NCBI GenBank assembly: GCA_902532195.1
Contig: CACAHE010000004.1
Coordinates: 1-64,000 of the forward strand
Reading direction: 5' to 3'
DNA length: 64,000 nucleotides
Origin: an uncultured Pelagibacteraceae bacterium
GTDB taxonomy: Bacteria > Pseudomonadota > Alphaproteobacteria > Pelagibacterales > Pelagibacteraceae
The position numbers and the translations under genes are program-made. Positions 37,035 through 46,383 of this stretch are shown one piece after another; within the stretch, counting starts at the first letter, position 1; each line of letters opens with the position of its first letter. The notes below the pieces were generated by a model that made no database searches, was not told the origin of the DNA, and saw only the letters and a program-made list of their open reading frames with translations.

Positions 37035-37925
37035 ATGAAAGTCTTTGATTGTTTCATGTATCATAATGAGGACACAGTCCTTGATGTTAGATTAAACTAT
37101 CTAGATAAATTTGTTGATAAATTTATTATAGTAGAAAGTACCTTTAATCACAAAGGCGAGAAAAAACAATTAAATTTTGATATTAATAAATTTTCTAATT
37201 TTGCTAATAAAATTAATTATATAATTTTAGATTCTCAATCAAAAGAAATAGAAAAAATTAATAAGGATGATAGTGAAAATGAAAAAAGTAGAAAATTTAT
37301 TTTAAATGGTTATAGAAGAGATCACTATCAACGAAACCATATATCATCTGGTTTAAACTATGCGAAATCAGAAGATGTTATAATAATTTCAGATATAGAT
37401 GAAATACCCAACTTAGAAAAAATTGACTTAAAAATATCAAAAAAAAAATTAATCTTTTTTAAACAAAAAATGTGTTACTATAAATTTAATCTTTATCACA
37501 AAAATTATAATTGGTTTGGATCAAGAGCTTGTAGAAAAAAAGATCTAATATCTCCTCAATGGTTAAGGGATATAAAACCAAAATCTTATGGATTTTGGAG
37601 ATTGGATACATTATTTTCTAAATATAGATACAGCAACATTCATTTTGTTAGTAATGGGGGATGGCATTTTTCTTATTTAAATACGCCGGAGCTTATTGAT
37701 GAAAAACTCAGGTCATATACTCACCATTTTGAATATAGTTTGAATCCAATAGGCGTTGATAACATTGCTAAAAGAATTAAAAATAAAGAAAGTGTATATA
37801 ATTTAAATTACGATCAAAGAAAAAATAAGTTTTCTGAAGGAGTTAAATTAGATACTTTAAGTTTTGAAGAGTTGCCTTACAATATAAATGAAAATATTGA
37901 TAAATATAAACAATGGTTAGAATAA
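37035..37925 (+). CDS. Glycosyltransferase family 17-like protein
   Basis: A 296-residue protein with the N-terminal MKVFDCFMYHNEDTVLDVRLNYLDKFVDKFIIVESTFNHKGEKK and IISDIDEIP as the DXD-type site (about residue 119). The later GWHFSYL segment, with the preceding regions, matches GT17, the beta-1,4-GlcNAc/mannosyl transferase type found in bacteria and eukaryotes. It is divergent from the sugar-modifying fusion gene, 66 bp apart, so both may serve one glycan. It abuts the DUF1330 gene with a 1-bp gap. Confidence 0.8.
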   Translation: MKVFDCFMYHNEDTVLDVRLNYLDKFVDKFIIVESTFNHKGEKKQLNFDINKFSNFANKINYIILDSQSKEIEKINKDDSENEKSRKFILNGYRRDHYQRNHISSGLNYAKSEDVIIISDIDEIPNLEKIDLKISKKKLIFFKQKMCYYKFNLYHKNYNWFGSRACRKKDLISPQWLRDIKPKSYGFWRLDTLFSKYRYSNIHFVSNGGWHFSYLNTPELIDEKLRSYTHHFEYSLNPIGVDNIAKRIKNKESVYNLNYDQRKNKFSEGVKLDTLSFEELPYNINENIDKYKQWLE

Positions 37926-37926
37926 A

Positions 37927-38214
37927 ATGAAAGCATATTGGATTGCAATATATAAAGATTTAAACGGTCTTGAAAACTTGAAAGGATATGCTGAAAAGGC
38001 GACACCTGCTATCAAAAAGCATAATGGTAAAATTCTTGTAAGAGGAGGAAAAACTGAAACAGTAGAAGGTAATCCTTCTCCCAGAACAGTAATTATAGAA
38101 TTTCCTAGTGTTGAGGATGCATTAAAATGTTATCATTCAGATGAGTACCAGTCTGCAAAAAAACTAGTCAAAGGAAAATTTAATAGACATTGTCAAATAG
38201 TTGAAGGAAATTAA
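37927..38214 (+). CDS. DUF1330 family protein
   Basis: A 95-residue ferredoxin-like dimeric alpha/beta-barrel protein. MKAYWIAIYKDL, LKGYAEKATPAIKKHNGKILVRGGKTETVEG and RTVIIEFPSVEDALKCYHSDEYQSAKKL are standard DUF1330 segments. Function is unknown in this family. It directly follows the GT17 gene and overlaps the convergent glycosylase gene by 4 bp. Confidence 0.93.
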   Translation: MKAYWIAIYKDLNGLENLKGYAEKATPAIKKHNGKILVRGGKTETVEGNPSPRTVIIEFPSVEDALKCYHSDEYQSAKKLVKGKFNRHCQIVEGN

Positions 38215-38837
38215 TATTCAACATCAACAGGATCAATACTTCTCCACATATACCATGTAAAAACACTTCTATAGCCTAAGTGTTTTTTTGAAATTTTATT
38301 TAAGAATCTTTCACTAGGTGGGTAAGATATTTTATAGTTTTTTGAAATTGCTCTTAATAATCCTATATCTTTAATTGGAAATATATCCGCTCTGTTTAAA
38401 TTAAACATTAAAAACATTTGTGCACTCCATATACCCAAACCCTTTAATTGAGTTATGTAATTAATAGCTTCTTGATCATTCATTTTTTCAATTTTAGAGA
38501 CATTGAATGAATTATTTTGAAAGCTTTTTGCTATATTTTTTAAATAGGAAATTTTTTGACGAGATAATCCTGCACTTTTTAGTGCCTTGGAGTTTAGTTT
38601 AATAACTACTTTAGGTTTAATTTTTTTTTTACATTTTATCACAAACTTTGCCCAAATTGAATCTGCTGCTTTAGTTGATATTTGCTGTCCAATTATTGTT
38701 CTACATAATGAAAAAAACGGATCTTTTTTAGAACTTAGGTAGCCTTTTTTATATTTTTTAATAATTTTTTTTAAAATTTTATCTCTTTTAGATAGTTCTT
38801 TTTTAGCTTTGTTCCAATACTTTGGGGGACTAGTCAT
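38211..38837 (-). CDS. DNA-3-methyladenine glycosylase II family protein (AlkA-like, HhH-GPD)
   Basis: A base-excision repair glycosylase, 208 residues. The HhH-GPD core is LKGLGIWSAQMFLMFNLNRADIFPIKDIGLLRAI, with the catalytic Asp in the PIKD position (about residue 157). The upstream CRTIIGQQISTKAADSIWAKF is the usual AlkA helix. It lacks the Fe-S Cys of MutY/Nth. It overlaps the EamA transporter gene by 8 bp, with no functional link evident. Confidence 0.92.
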   Translation of the reverse strand: MTSPPKYWNKAKKELSKRDKILKKIIKKYKKGYLSSKKDPFFSLCRTIIGQQISTKAADSIWAKFVIKCKKKIKPKVVIKLNSKALKSAGLSRQKISYLKNIAKSFQNNSFNVSKIEKMNDQEAINYITQLKGLGIWSAQMFLMFNLNRADIFPIKDIGLLRAISKNYKISYPPSERFLNKISKKHLGYRSVFTWYMWRSIDPVDVEY

Positions 38838-39711
38838 GTCTAGAAATTGACAGTTGTTTTTTAAGTAAAATTTCCCTTCTAAAAATAATAATTGAGGAAA
38901 TAATTACTAATGATGAGCCTAACAAAGTTTTCATGGTTGGTATTTCATTCCAAATTATGTAGCCAAAAAATATTCCAAATATTAATGCTAGATATTTAAG
39001 GGGAGACACAAGTGAAACTTCAGAATATTTATAAGATTGACTTAACCATAAATTTGCAAAACCTCCTAGAATACCTACTGAAGAAAGCAGAAAAAGATCT
39101 TTAATACTAGGCATAATCCATCCAAATGGGATTGTAGTAATTCCAGCTAAAGTAATAAGTATTGAAAAATTTAAAGATATTAGCCAAACAGGTTCGGTCT
39201 TTGATAATTGTCTTATTGCTATAGCTACATAAGATAATCCCAAACAAAATATTATTGGATATATGTAATAAAAGTTCAACGAACTAAATCCAGGCTCTGA
39301 TATGATTATTATTCCAATAAAACCAACCAAAACTGCAAGCCACCTATAAAAACCAACTTTTTCACTTAAAAAAATAATTGATAGTATAGTTGTAAATATT
39401 GGTGCAGCAAAAGTGATGCTTACTACTGTTGCTAGAGGAAGGCTTCTTAGAGCTATAAAAATAGAAATTAAAGCTATTAAACCAGATATACATCTTAAAA
39501 AATGTAAACCAGCTCTTTTTGTATAGTAAAAATTTTTAAATCTTTCAGGTGGTATTAAAAATAAAAGAGGCATTATTCCAAAAAAGCCTCTGAAAAATAG
39601 AACTTCGCCCAATGGGTATTGTTCTGACCATTTAACAATTAAATCCATCAAAGAAAACGCACAAACAGATATAAACATGTACAAAAAGCCTAATTGATTT
39701 TTGGAAAACAT
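38830..39711 (-). CDS. EamA/DMT-family transporter (RhaT-like permease)
   Basis: A 293-residue protein with ten hydrophobic helices in two EamA repeats: MFSKNQLGFLYMFISVCAFSLMDLIVKWSEQYPLGEVLFFRGFFG and, second half, FCLGLSYVAIAIRQLSK...SYKYSEVSLVSPLKYLALIFGIFFGYIIWNEIP. Metabolite export or uptake is typical, with the substrate not predictable. The first gene of a two-gene unit with the DNA glycosylase, divergent from msrA by about 34 bp. Confidence 0.9.
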   Translation of the reverse strand: MFSKNQLGFLYMFISVCAFSLMDLIVKWSEQYPLGEVLFFRGFFGIMPLLFLIPPERFKNFYYTKRAGLHFLRCISGLIALISIFIALRSLPLATVVSITFAAPIFTTILSIIFLSEKVGFYRWLAVLVGFIGIIIISEPGFSSLNFYYIYPIIFCLGLSYVAIAIRQLSKTEPVWLISLNFSILITLAGITTIPFGWIMPSIKDLFLLSSVGILGGFANLWLSQSYKYSEVSLVSPLKYLALIFGIFFGYIIWNEIPTMKTLLGSSLVIISSIIIFRREILLKKQLSISRHD

Positions 39712-39745
39712 AATAATAACTTTAGATTAATTGGAATATTTATCA

Positions 39746-40189
39746 ATGGAAATAGCAATTTTAGCTTGTGGGTGTTTTTGGGGTCCTGAAATTAAATTTA
39801 GTAAACTTGAAGGCATTATAAAAACAGAAGTAGGTTATTGTGGGGGAAATACTAAAACAACAACATATAGAGAAGTTTGTAGTGGTAAAACAAATCATGC
39901 AGAAGTTGTTAAGTTAGATTTTGATCCTAAACTGATTTCTTATGAAAGAATTTTAAATTATTTTTTTGAAATTCATGATCCAACAACTTTAAACTCTCAA
40001 GGCCCAGATTTTGGAACTCAATATAGAAGTGAAATATTTTTTTTAAATGAAAATCAAAAAAAGATTGCTGAAAATATAAAAGAAAAAATTAATAAAAAAT
40101 TATCTGGTAAAGTTGTTACAATAATATCTTTAGCAAAAAATTATTGCGCTGCTGAAGAATATCATCAAAAATATTTAGAAAAAAGATAA
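39746..40189 (+). CDS. msrA: Peptide-methionine (S)-S-oxide reductase MsrA
   Basis: Repairs methionine sulfoxide. It is about 147 residues. The catalytic GCFWG lies at the N-terminus (ILACGCFWGPE), followed by GYCGGNTKTTTYREVCSGKTNHAEVV and the late NYCAAEEYHQKYL, which supplies a likely recycling Cys. The track start at 39731 is TTG; the ATG at 39746 gives MEIAILACGCFWG, the usual start. It is 1 bp upstream of the sulfurtransferase gene. Confidence 0.96.
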   Translation: MEIAILACGCFWGPEIKFSKLEGIIKTEVGYCGGNTKTTTYREVCSGKTNHAEVVKLDFDPKLISYERILNYFFEIHDPTTLNSQGPDFGTQYRSEIFFLNENQKKIAENIKEKINKKLSGKVVTIISLAKNYCAAEEYHQKYLEKR

Positions 40190-40190
40190 T

Positions 40191-41006
40191 ATGTCTCTTG
40201 TAAGTACAAGTTGGTTAGAAAATAATTTAAATAAGGTAAAAATTTTTGACTCCTCATGGCATATGCCAGCTACAAAAAGAGACGGTTATAAAGAATATAC
40301 TAAAGAACATATAAGTAATGCTATTTTTTTTGATTTAGATCAAAATTCTGATCAAAGCACTGACTTACCTCATATGTTAGTTAAGAAAGATTTGTGGGAA
40401 AAAATTATTTCATCAATGGGGATTTCAAATGATGATAGAATTATAATTTATGATAATTCTGATGTAATTAGCTCATGCAGACTTTGGTACAATTTAATTT
40501 ACTACGGTCACAGTCCTAAAATTGTTCATGTTTTAGATGGTGGTTTAAAAAAATGGAAAAGTGAAAATAGAAAATTAACTAGTTTACCAACAAAAAATAT
40601 AAATTCACAATATATAGCAAAAGAAATAAAATCTTTAGTAAAGAATAAGAATGAAATAAATGAAAATATTTTAAAAAATAAATTTAAACTTGTTGATGCA
40701 AGAAGCGAGGAAAGATTCTATGGAAGAATTAAAGAACCTAGGGCTGGATTAAGAAGTGGATCCATTCCAAAGTCATTGTGTCTTCCTTATAAACATTTAA
40801 TATCTCAAGATAATACATTTAAAAATAAAAATGATATTTTAAATATTTTTAAACAAATACTTGGGGAAGATATGTCAACAAATGTTATTTTTTCTTGTGG
40901 ATCTGGTATAACAGCATCAGTTTTGGCACTTGCATATTCTTTAATAAATAATAAATATATGCCTATTATTTACGATGGTTCTTGGGCTGAATACGGAAAA
41001 ATTTAA
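40191..41006 (+). CDS. sseA: Thiosulfate/3-mercaptopyruvate sulfurtransferase (two-rhodanese)
   Basis: A 271-residue tandem rhodanese. The N-terminal inactive domain has VKIFDSSWHMPATKRDGYKEYTKEHI; the C-terminal domain has VDARSEERFYGRIKEPRAGLRSGSIPKSLCLPY and the active loop SCGSGITASVLALAY with the catalytic Cys. The CGSGITA loop matches the 3-mercaptopyruvate type (CGSGVTA) rather than thiosulfate. It sits between msrA and an RND pump, all in the same direction with 1-2 bp gaps. Confidence 0.93.
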   Translation: MSLVSTSWLENNLNKVKIFDSSWHMPATKRDGYKEYTKEHISNAIFFDLDQNSDQSTDLPHMLVKKDLWEKIISSMGISNDDRIIIYDNSDVISSCRLWYNLIYYGHSPKIVHVLDGGLKKWKSENRKLTSLPTKNINSQYIAKEIKSLVKNKNEINENILKNKFKLVDARSEERFYGRIKEPRAGLRSGSIPKSLCLPYKHLISQDNTFKNKNDILNIFKQILGEDMSTNVIFSCGSGITASVLALAYSLINNKYMPIIYDGSWAEYGKI

Positions 41007-41008
41007 TT

Positions 41009-41878
41009 ATGAAAAGATCTACTAAAATTACTACTATAATTGTTATTTTCTTTTTTATAATTGCGGCAGTTATTATTGGTAGAACAATGATTGGCAATCA
41101 TTTTGCAAAAAAATTTGGTAAAAGACCTCCACCAGGAATTATGGTTACTGAAGTAATCCAAACTGAATTTTCTGAAAAAATAGAAAGTTTTGGAACTGCC
41201 GTCTCAAAAAAAACTGAAACTTTCAGGATAAAAAAAAATCAGCTATCTTCTGAGTTGGATCTAAAAAAATATGTAAAAAAAGGAGATTTAATTGTAAAAT
41301 TAAAAGATGAAAATGTTGTTGCTCCTTTTAGCGGAGTATTAGGAGTAAGAGGCTTAACTGAAGATGTGCTTGGATCTGATAATTCAGTAATTATTACTTT
41401 AGATGATATTTCAGTAATTTATTCTGATTTAAAAATACCTGAAGTTTTTGCAGCAGTAATGAAAAAGGGTTTGCCAGTTGAAGCAAAATTCTCAGGTTAT
41501 AAAAATAAAATTTACTTTGGAGAAATTGATGGTGTTTCAAGTAGAATTAATGCAGAAACAAGAAGTCTTTTAACAAGAATCAAAATAAATAATGAAAATT
41601 TTGAGCTTATTCCAGGTTCTTTGCTTGAAGTAACAGTTAATTATAATGTTAGAAATTCTATTGGTGTTCCAGATACAAGTCTAATGTTGGAAGGAAATAA
41701 AGCTTTTGTATATAAAGTATCTAATGAGAATACTGCAAATAAAGTAGAGGTAAAAATAGGTATTAGAGATGAGGGATATGTTGAAGTAATCTCTGGACTA
41801 AATGAAGGCGATATAATAGTTGCAGAAGGTTTAAAAAAAGTAAGACCAAGAGGAAAAATTAAGCCAATTAAAAATTAA
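41009..41878 (+). CDS. RND efflux periplasmic adaptor (membrane fusion protein)
   Basis: A 289-residue HlyD/MFP protein. An N-terminal membrane anchor (IVIFFFIIAAVIIGRTMI) is followed by a short lipoyl/barrel-sandwich region, VVAPFSGVLGVRG, a beta-barrel (KFSGYKNKIYFGEIDGVSSRINAETRSLLTRIKINN) and a membrane-proximal domain. It lacks the long alpha-helical hairpin of AcrA, being short for the family. It immediately precedes the RND permease (stop and start adjacent), so the two form one pump. Confidence 0.92.
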   Translation: MKRSTKITTIIVIFFFIIAAVIIGRTMIGNHFAKKFGKRPPPGIMVTEVIQTEFSEKIESFGTAVSKKTETFRIKKNQLSSELDLKKYVKKGDLIVKLKDENVVAPFSGVLGVRGLTEDVLGSDNSVIITLDDISVIYSDLKIPEVFAAVMKKGLPVEAKFSGYKNKIYFGEIDGVSSRINAETRSLLTRIKINNENFELIPGSLLEVTVNYNVRNSIGVPDTSLMLEGNKAFVYKVSNENTANKVEVKIGIRDEGYVEVISGLNEGDIIVAEGLKKVRPRGKIKPIKN

Positions 41879-44800
41879 ATGTATTTAACTGAAGTTAGTA
41901 TTAGAAGACCGGTTGTTTCATGGGTAATGTCACTAATTCTTATTGTTTTTGGAATATTTGTATTTTGGAAACTGCCAGTGAGAGAACTACCCTCTGGTTT
42001 ACAACCTCCTGTGGTCCAAATCCAAGTAGATTATAAATCAGCCTCAGCACCAATTATTGATCAAGAAGTTACTCAAGTTATAGAAGATGTAATTGGAGGA
42101 GCAGAAGGAATAAAAAATATAGACTCAGTTTCAGAAAATGGAAGAAGTACAATAAATGTAATTTTTGATACTGATATTGATTTAGATGATGCGGCCAATG
42201 ATATTAGAGAAAGGGTTGCGAGAATAGTAGACAACTTGCCATCTGAAGCAGATCCTCCTCAAATTTTAAAGCAAGCTGCTGGATTTACTACTACAATGTG
42301 GTTGGCTCTTTCGTCATCAACATGGAGTGATTTGGAACTTGGAGATTATGCAGAAAGGTACTTGGTTGATACTTTTTCTAGTGTGAAAAATGTTGGAAGA
42401 ATTTTAGTAGGTGGATTAAGAGAACTGAGTGTAAGAGTTTGGGTTGATCCAATTAAACTTGCAGCAAATGATTTAACTATACAGGAAGTTGAAAATGCTA
42501 TTAGAAGTGAAAATATAAGTTTACCGGCAGGCACTCTCGAAGCAAATAATATTGATCTGACTTTAAACCTAGATAAATCTTATGATAAAATAAGTAAATT
42601 GAAAGAATTACCTGTTAAAAAAGAAAAAAATAATATTGTAAAATTATCTGATGTAGCAAATATTGAATTTGGTCCTGTTTCGGAAAAAACTCTTTTTAAA
42701 GCTCAAAGAAAAGATGCTTTAAATTTAAAAACTGTTGGTATTGGAATATATGCTAGAAGTGGCGCTTCTACTGTAGAATTATCAAAAGAAATAAAAAAAA
42801 AGATTTCTGAGGTTAAAAAAACTTTGCCTGAAGGTCTAAACTTAGAAATAGCATTTAATAGAGCTACTTATATAGGAGCTGCAATTGAAGAGGTTTATAA
42901 AACTCTTATTATAGCATTTATATTAGTAGTAATAATAATTTATTTATTTTTAGGAAACCTTAAAGCTGTAATTGTTCCTGCGGTTGCACTGCCAGTAAGT
43001 TTGATTGCATCATTTTTAGGTTTATATTTATTCGGTCTTTCAATAAACATTTTTGTTCTTCTAAGTTTTATATTAGCAATTGGAATTATTACTGATGACT
43101 CTGTAATAATGACAGATGCAATTTATAGAAGAGTTGAGAATGGTGAAACACCTCTCGTTGCTGCTTATAAAGGCTCTAAACAAATTACTTTTGCGATAAT
43201 AGCAACAACACTTATTTTAGTTGCAGTTTTTTTGCCATTAATATTTATAGAAGGAATTTCGGGCACATTATTTAGAGAAACTGCTATTGCATTGACATTC
43301 TCAATTGTTGTTTCTTCTTTTGTAGCTTTGACTCTTTCACCAATGCTTGGAAGTAAATTTTTAAAAAAAAGAACCAATAAAAATATTATTGTTAGTAAAT
43401 TTGAAAAAATTTTCAATTCTTTCTCTAAATTTTATCAAGAAACTCTTGAATTTTGGATTTATAAAAAAAAAGCTATATCTATTTTTATCATTTTTATAAT
43501 AATTGCCTCTGGACTATTGTTTAATTTTTCAAAAAAAGAACTTTTACCAATGGAAGATAGAGGTGCTTACTTAATCATAGGTTTTACAGATGAAGGAAGT
43601 TCTTTTGAATACACTCAAAAAAGAGCTCAAGAAGTTGAGAGAAGATTAATACCCCTTCTGCAGGCTGAAGATAGTCCTTATAACAGATTTATTATGAGAG
43701 TCCCTGGTTTTGGAAGATCAAGCAATTCTTTTAATAGTTTTATAATTATAGCTCTTTTAGATAGTTGGAAAAATAGAAAGCAAGATTCTCAAACAGTAAT
43801 GAGACAAGCAATTGGTAAAATAGTAACGGTCCCACAAGCTGTAGCCTTTCCTATTTCTCCACAATCAATTAGAGTTTCTAATTATAATAAACCTATTCAA
43901 ATGGTAATTTTAGGGAGTACCTATGAAGAATTACAAAAAGTACAAGCTCAAGTAATTAGAAGTTTAAGAAAAAATCCTAATTTATCTAGAATAGAGTCCG
44001 ACTACACCGTAGATAAACCTGAGGTTAAGTTATTAATAAACAACAATAAGGCCAAGGATCTAGGTATATCCACTCAAACAATTGGACAAACATTAGAAAC
44101 ACTTTATGGAGGAAAAAGAGTAACAACATTTAATAGGCTTGGAAAAGAATATCCAATAATTGTACAACAATATTTATCAGATAGAAGAAGTAAAGATGGT
44201 CTTGCAAAAATTTTTGTTAGATCAGAAAATAATGGGAAATTAATATCAGTTGCTAATTTAGTTGATTTTAAAGAAGAAGGATCGGCTAAAGTACTGTCTA
44301 GATATAATAGACAAAGAGCAGTCACAATTTCTGCTAATATTAACGAAAATTATACATTATCAGAGGCTATAAAATATTTAGAAAATACTATTGGACAAGT
44401 TGCACCTGAAAATCAAATTACCTGGAAGGGTAAATCTGAGGAACTTAAAGAAACAAGCAATGAATTATTTATAATTTTTGCACTAGCTTTACTTACGGCA
44501 TATCTAGTTATGGCAGCTACATTTAATTCATTCATTCATCCATTTATAATTGTCTTAACTGTACCACTTGCAGTTTTTGGCGGATTAGTATTTATTTTAT
44601 TTCTTAATAGCTCTGTAAATATTTTTTCACAGATTGCCTTGGTCATACTAATTGGTATCTCTACTAAAAATAGTATCCTGATAGTTGACTATACAAATCA
44701 ATTAAGGATAAAAGGAAAAAATATAGAATCCGCTGTAAAAGAGGCCTGTGAATTAAGATTCAGACCAATAATTATGACCTCTTTAAGCACAATGATAGCT

Positions 44801-45001
44801 ATGATGCCTTTAGTTATAGGAAACATTGGACCAGGAGCTGGGGAAGGCTCTAGGTTGGCAGTAGGATCAACAATTCTTGGTGGAATGATAATTTCAACGT
44901 TTTTTACACTTTATGTAACTCCAACTATGTATCTCGCTTTAGCAAAAAATACTAAAAGAATAGATGCTGTTGATATTGAGCTTAAAAAACAACTTCATTA
45001 A
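41879..45001 (+). CDS. RND efflux permease (AcrB/MexF-type, HAE1 family)
   Basis: A 1040-residue inner-membrane proton antiporter. N-terminal SIRRPVVSWVMSLILIVFGIFVFWKLPVRELP, the PPVVQIQVDYKSASAPIIDQEV pore domain, the transmembrane proton-relay Asp pair in GIITDDSVIMTDAIYRRVENG (DD), and the C-terminal IALVILIGISTKNSILIVDYTNQLR segment are all family landmarks. No TolC-like outer-membrane factor is adjacent. It ends with a 4-bp overlap onto the convergent lytic transglycosylase gene. Confidence 0.96.
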   Translation: MYLTEVSIRRPVVSWVMSLILIVFGIFVFWKLPVRELPSGLQPPVVQIQVDYKSASAPIIDQEVTQVIEDVIGGAEGIKNIDSVSENGRSTINVIFDTDIDLDDAANDIRERVARIVDNLPSEADPPQILKQAAGFTTTMWLALSSSTWSDLELGDYAERYLVDTFSSVKNVGRILVGGLRELSVRVWVDPIKLAANDLTIQEVENAIRSENISLPAGTLEANNIDLTLNLDKSYDKISKLKELPVKKEKNNIVKLSDVANIEFGPVSEKTLFKAQRKDALNLKTVGIGIYARSGASTVELSKEIKKKISEVKKTLPEGLNLEIAFNRATYIGAAIEEVYKTLIIAFILVVIIIYLFLGNLKAVIVPAVALPVSLIASFLGLYLFGLSINIFVLLSFILAIGIITDDSVIMTDAIYRRVENGETPLVAAYKGSKQITFAIIATTLILVAVFLPLIFIEGISGTLFRETAIALTFSIVVSSFVALTLSPMLGSKFLKKRTNKNIIVSKFEKIFNSFSKFYQETLEFWIYKKKAISIFIIFIIIASGLLFNFSKKELLPMEDRGAYLIIGFTDEGSSFEYTQKRAQEVERRLIPLLQAEDSPYNRFIMRVPGFGRSSNSFNSFIIIALLDSWKNRKQDSQTVMRQAIGKIVTVPQAVAFPISPQSIRVSNYNKPIQMVILGSTYEELQKVQAQVIRSLRKNPNLSRIESDYTVDKPEVKLLINNNKAKDLGISTQTIGQTLETLYGGKRVTTFNRLGKEYPIIVQQYLSDRRSKDGLAKIFVRSENNGKLISVANLVDFKEEGSAKVLSRYNRQRAVTISANINENYTLSEAIKYLENTIGQVAPENQITWKGKSEELKETSNELFIIFALALLTAYLVMAATFNSFIHPFIIVLTVPLAVFGGLVFILFLNSSVNIFSQIALVILIGISTKNSILIVDYTNQLRIKGKNIESAVKEACELRFRPIIMTSLSTMIAMMPLVIGNIGPGAGEGSRLAVGSTILGGMIISTFFTLYVTPTMYLALAKNTKRIDAVDIELKKQLH

Positions 45002-45585
45002 AAAATAATATATTTTTTTCTATTTAAAGATCTTTTACATTTTTCAAGTTGGCTCTTATATTTGTTTGATTGATTTTGAACTTTTTTAGCAAGTAAAATT
45101 ACTTTTTGTTTTTTTTTATAATTTTTGTAATTACCCCATCCTTCATGATAAGCAATATACTGCCTAAATACATCTGTCTTTGATATTTTTAAAATTTTTT
45201 CAGTTTTATTTGTATACCAACCTATAAAATCCACACTATCTTTAAATCTTGTTCTTCTGGCTAATTTATTACCAGTTTCTTCCTTATATTGTTTCCATGT
45301 TCCTTTAACAGCTTGTGAATATCCAAAAGAACTTGAAGGTCTTTTGTAAGGTATTACTTTAAATATTTTTTGTCTTTTAGGTTTTGCTAACCAATCAAAA
45401 TCTGATTCCATTTTTATTATTGCTAGTTGTAGATAAATAGGTGTTCCCCATTTTTTCTCAGTTTTTTTTGCATGTTTATACCAAAGATATCTTTCTGAAA
45501 ATATTGAGCAACTATCAGCAGTATTTTTAGGAATAGAGGAGCAGGCAGAAATTAAAAAAAATATAAGTAACAATAATTTTTTCAT
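44998..45585 (-). CDS. Lipoprotein with SLT lytic-transglycosylase domain
   Basis: A 195-residue predicted lipoprotein (MKKLLLLIFFLISAC). The SLT domain is recognisable by LQLAIIKMESDFDWLAKP, where Glu is the likely catalytic residue, SSSFGYSQAVKGTWKQYKEETG and the later AYHEGWGNY. It would cleave peptidoglycan glycan strands in the periplasm, or be a weakly active relative. It overlaps the following thermonuclease-family gene by 4 bp. Confidence 0.85.
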   Translation of the reverse strand: MKKLLLLIFFLISACSSIPKNTADSCSIFSERYLWYKHAKKTEKKWGTPIYLQLAIIKMESDFDWLAKPKRQKIFKVIPYKRPSSSFGYSQAVKGTWKQYKEETGNKLARRTRFKDSVDFIGWYTNKTEKILKISKTDVFRQYIAYHEGWGNYKNYKKKQKVILLAKKVQNQSNKYKSQLEKCKRSLNRKKYIIF

Positions 45586-46103
45586 TTGTTTTTTCTAATT
45601 TTTTCTTTCCATTCCCATGGATACTCAAACTTCATATTCCAAAAACCTAACTTGTTTATCTTTGCATATTCTTGATCGTTTGCAAATTTTCCTTTTGAAT
45701 AGTAGGGCCAATCAAAAGCATAACCATTTCTTACCATAAAAACAGATAAACTTTCATCTTTTAAAAAACACTCACCTACTGATCTTTTATATTTGTCTTT
45801 TTTTTTTTCAATTTTACAATTTAGAGAATTATTTCCTATTTTTTCTATCAACTTATCCTTGGAGATTTGTCCACAATAAACTTTTTTATTATCTTTAATA
45901 CAAGTTTGTTTTTTACCCCTGTAATAACTTTCTGGAGCATCAATTCCGCCAAAACGAATTTGTTCACCTTTAATCTTTATGGTATCTCCATCAACGACAA
46001 TAGCTTTTCCTTTAGTGATATTATTTTCATCGCTATAAGAAAATGAAATAGAAAATAAAATTATAATTATAAAGCTACTTAAATTCAGACTTAGCTTTTT
46101 CAT
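45582..46103 (-). CDS. Secreted thermonuclease-family (SNase-like) protein
   Basis: About 173 residues. A signal peptide (MKKLSLNLSSFIIIILFSISFSYS) precedes an SNase-like OB fold: GKAIVVDGDTIKIKGEQIRFGGIDAPE, then QISKDKLIEKI, KYKRSVGECFLKDESLSVFMVRNGYAFDWPYYS. This is the alphaproteobacterial periplasmic SNase type. I used the ATG at 46103 rather than 46112 because it starts a clean signal peptide; both overlap the upstream gene. Activity not assured from sequence. Confidence 0.88.
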   Translation of the reverse strand: MKKLSLNLSSFIIIILFSISFSYSDENNITKGKAIVVDGDTIKIKGEQIRFGGIDAPESYYRGKKQTCIKDNKKVYCGQISKDKLIEKIGNNSLNCKIEKKKDKYKRSVGECFLKDESLSVFMVRNGYAFDWPYYSKGKFANDQEYAKINKLGFWNMKFEYPWEWKEKIRKNK

Positions 46104-46383
46104 TAAGCTCATCCATTTTTTTTCTGATTTCTTCGTCTGAAATTTTATGATCTTTTAGGTCAGCCTTTACTTTTCTATAAACGTCTTCATCTCCTGCCTC
46201 AGCAAAATCTGCCTTTATAACTGCTTGAATGTAATCTTTTTCTTGATCAGGATTATAGCCTAAAATTTGTGAAACCCATTGAGCAATATATTTGTTTCTT
46301 CGAGCACTAACTTTAAATTGTAATTCTTCATCATGTGCAAATTTTTTTTCAAAACTTTTTGTTCTTTCATCAAATGTGCTCAT
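46075..46383 (-). CDS. F1Fo-ATPase inhibitor zeta subunit (DUF1476)
   Basis: A 102-residue protein beginning MSTFDERTKSFEKKFAHDEELQFKVSARRNKYIAQWVSQILG, the hallmark of DUF1476, the alphaproteobacterial zeta subunit that inhibits ATP hydrolysis by F1-ATPase through its N-terminal segment. The C-terminal helical part (ADFAEAGDEDVYRKVKADLKDHKISDEEIRKKMDELN) is also standard. It overlaps the VanZ-like gene by 14 bp and the nuclease gene by 29 bp. Confidence 0.94.
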   Translation of the reverse strand: MSTFDERTKSFEKKFAHDEELQFKVSARRNKYIAQWVSQILGYNPDQEKDYIQAVIKADFAEAGDEDVYRKVKADLKDHKISDEEIRKKMDELNEKAKSEFK

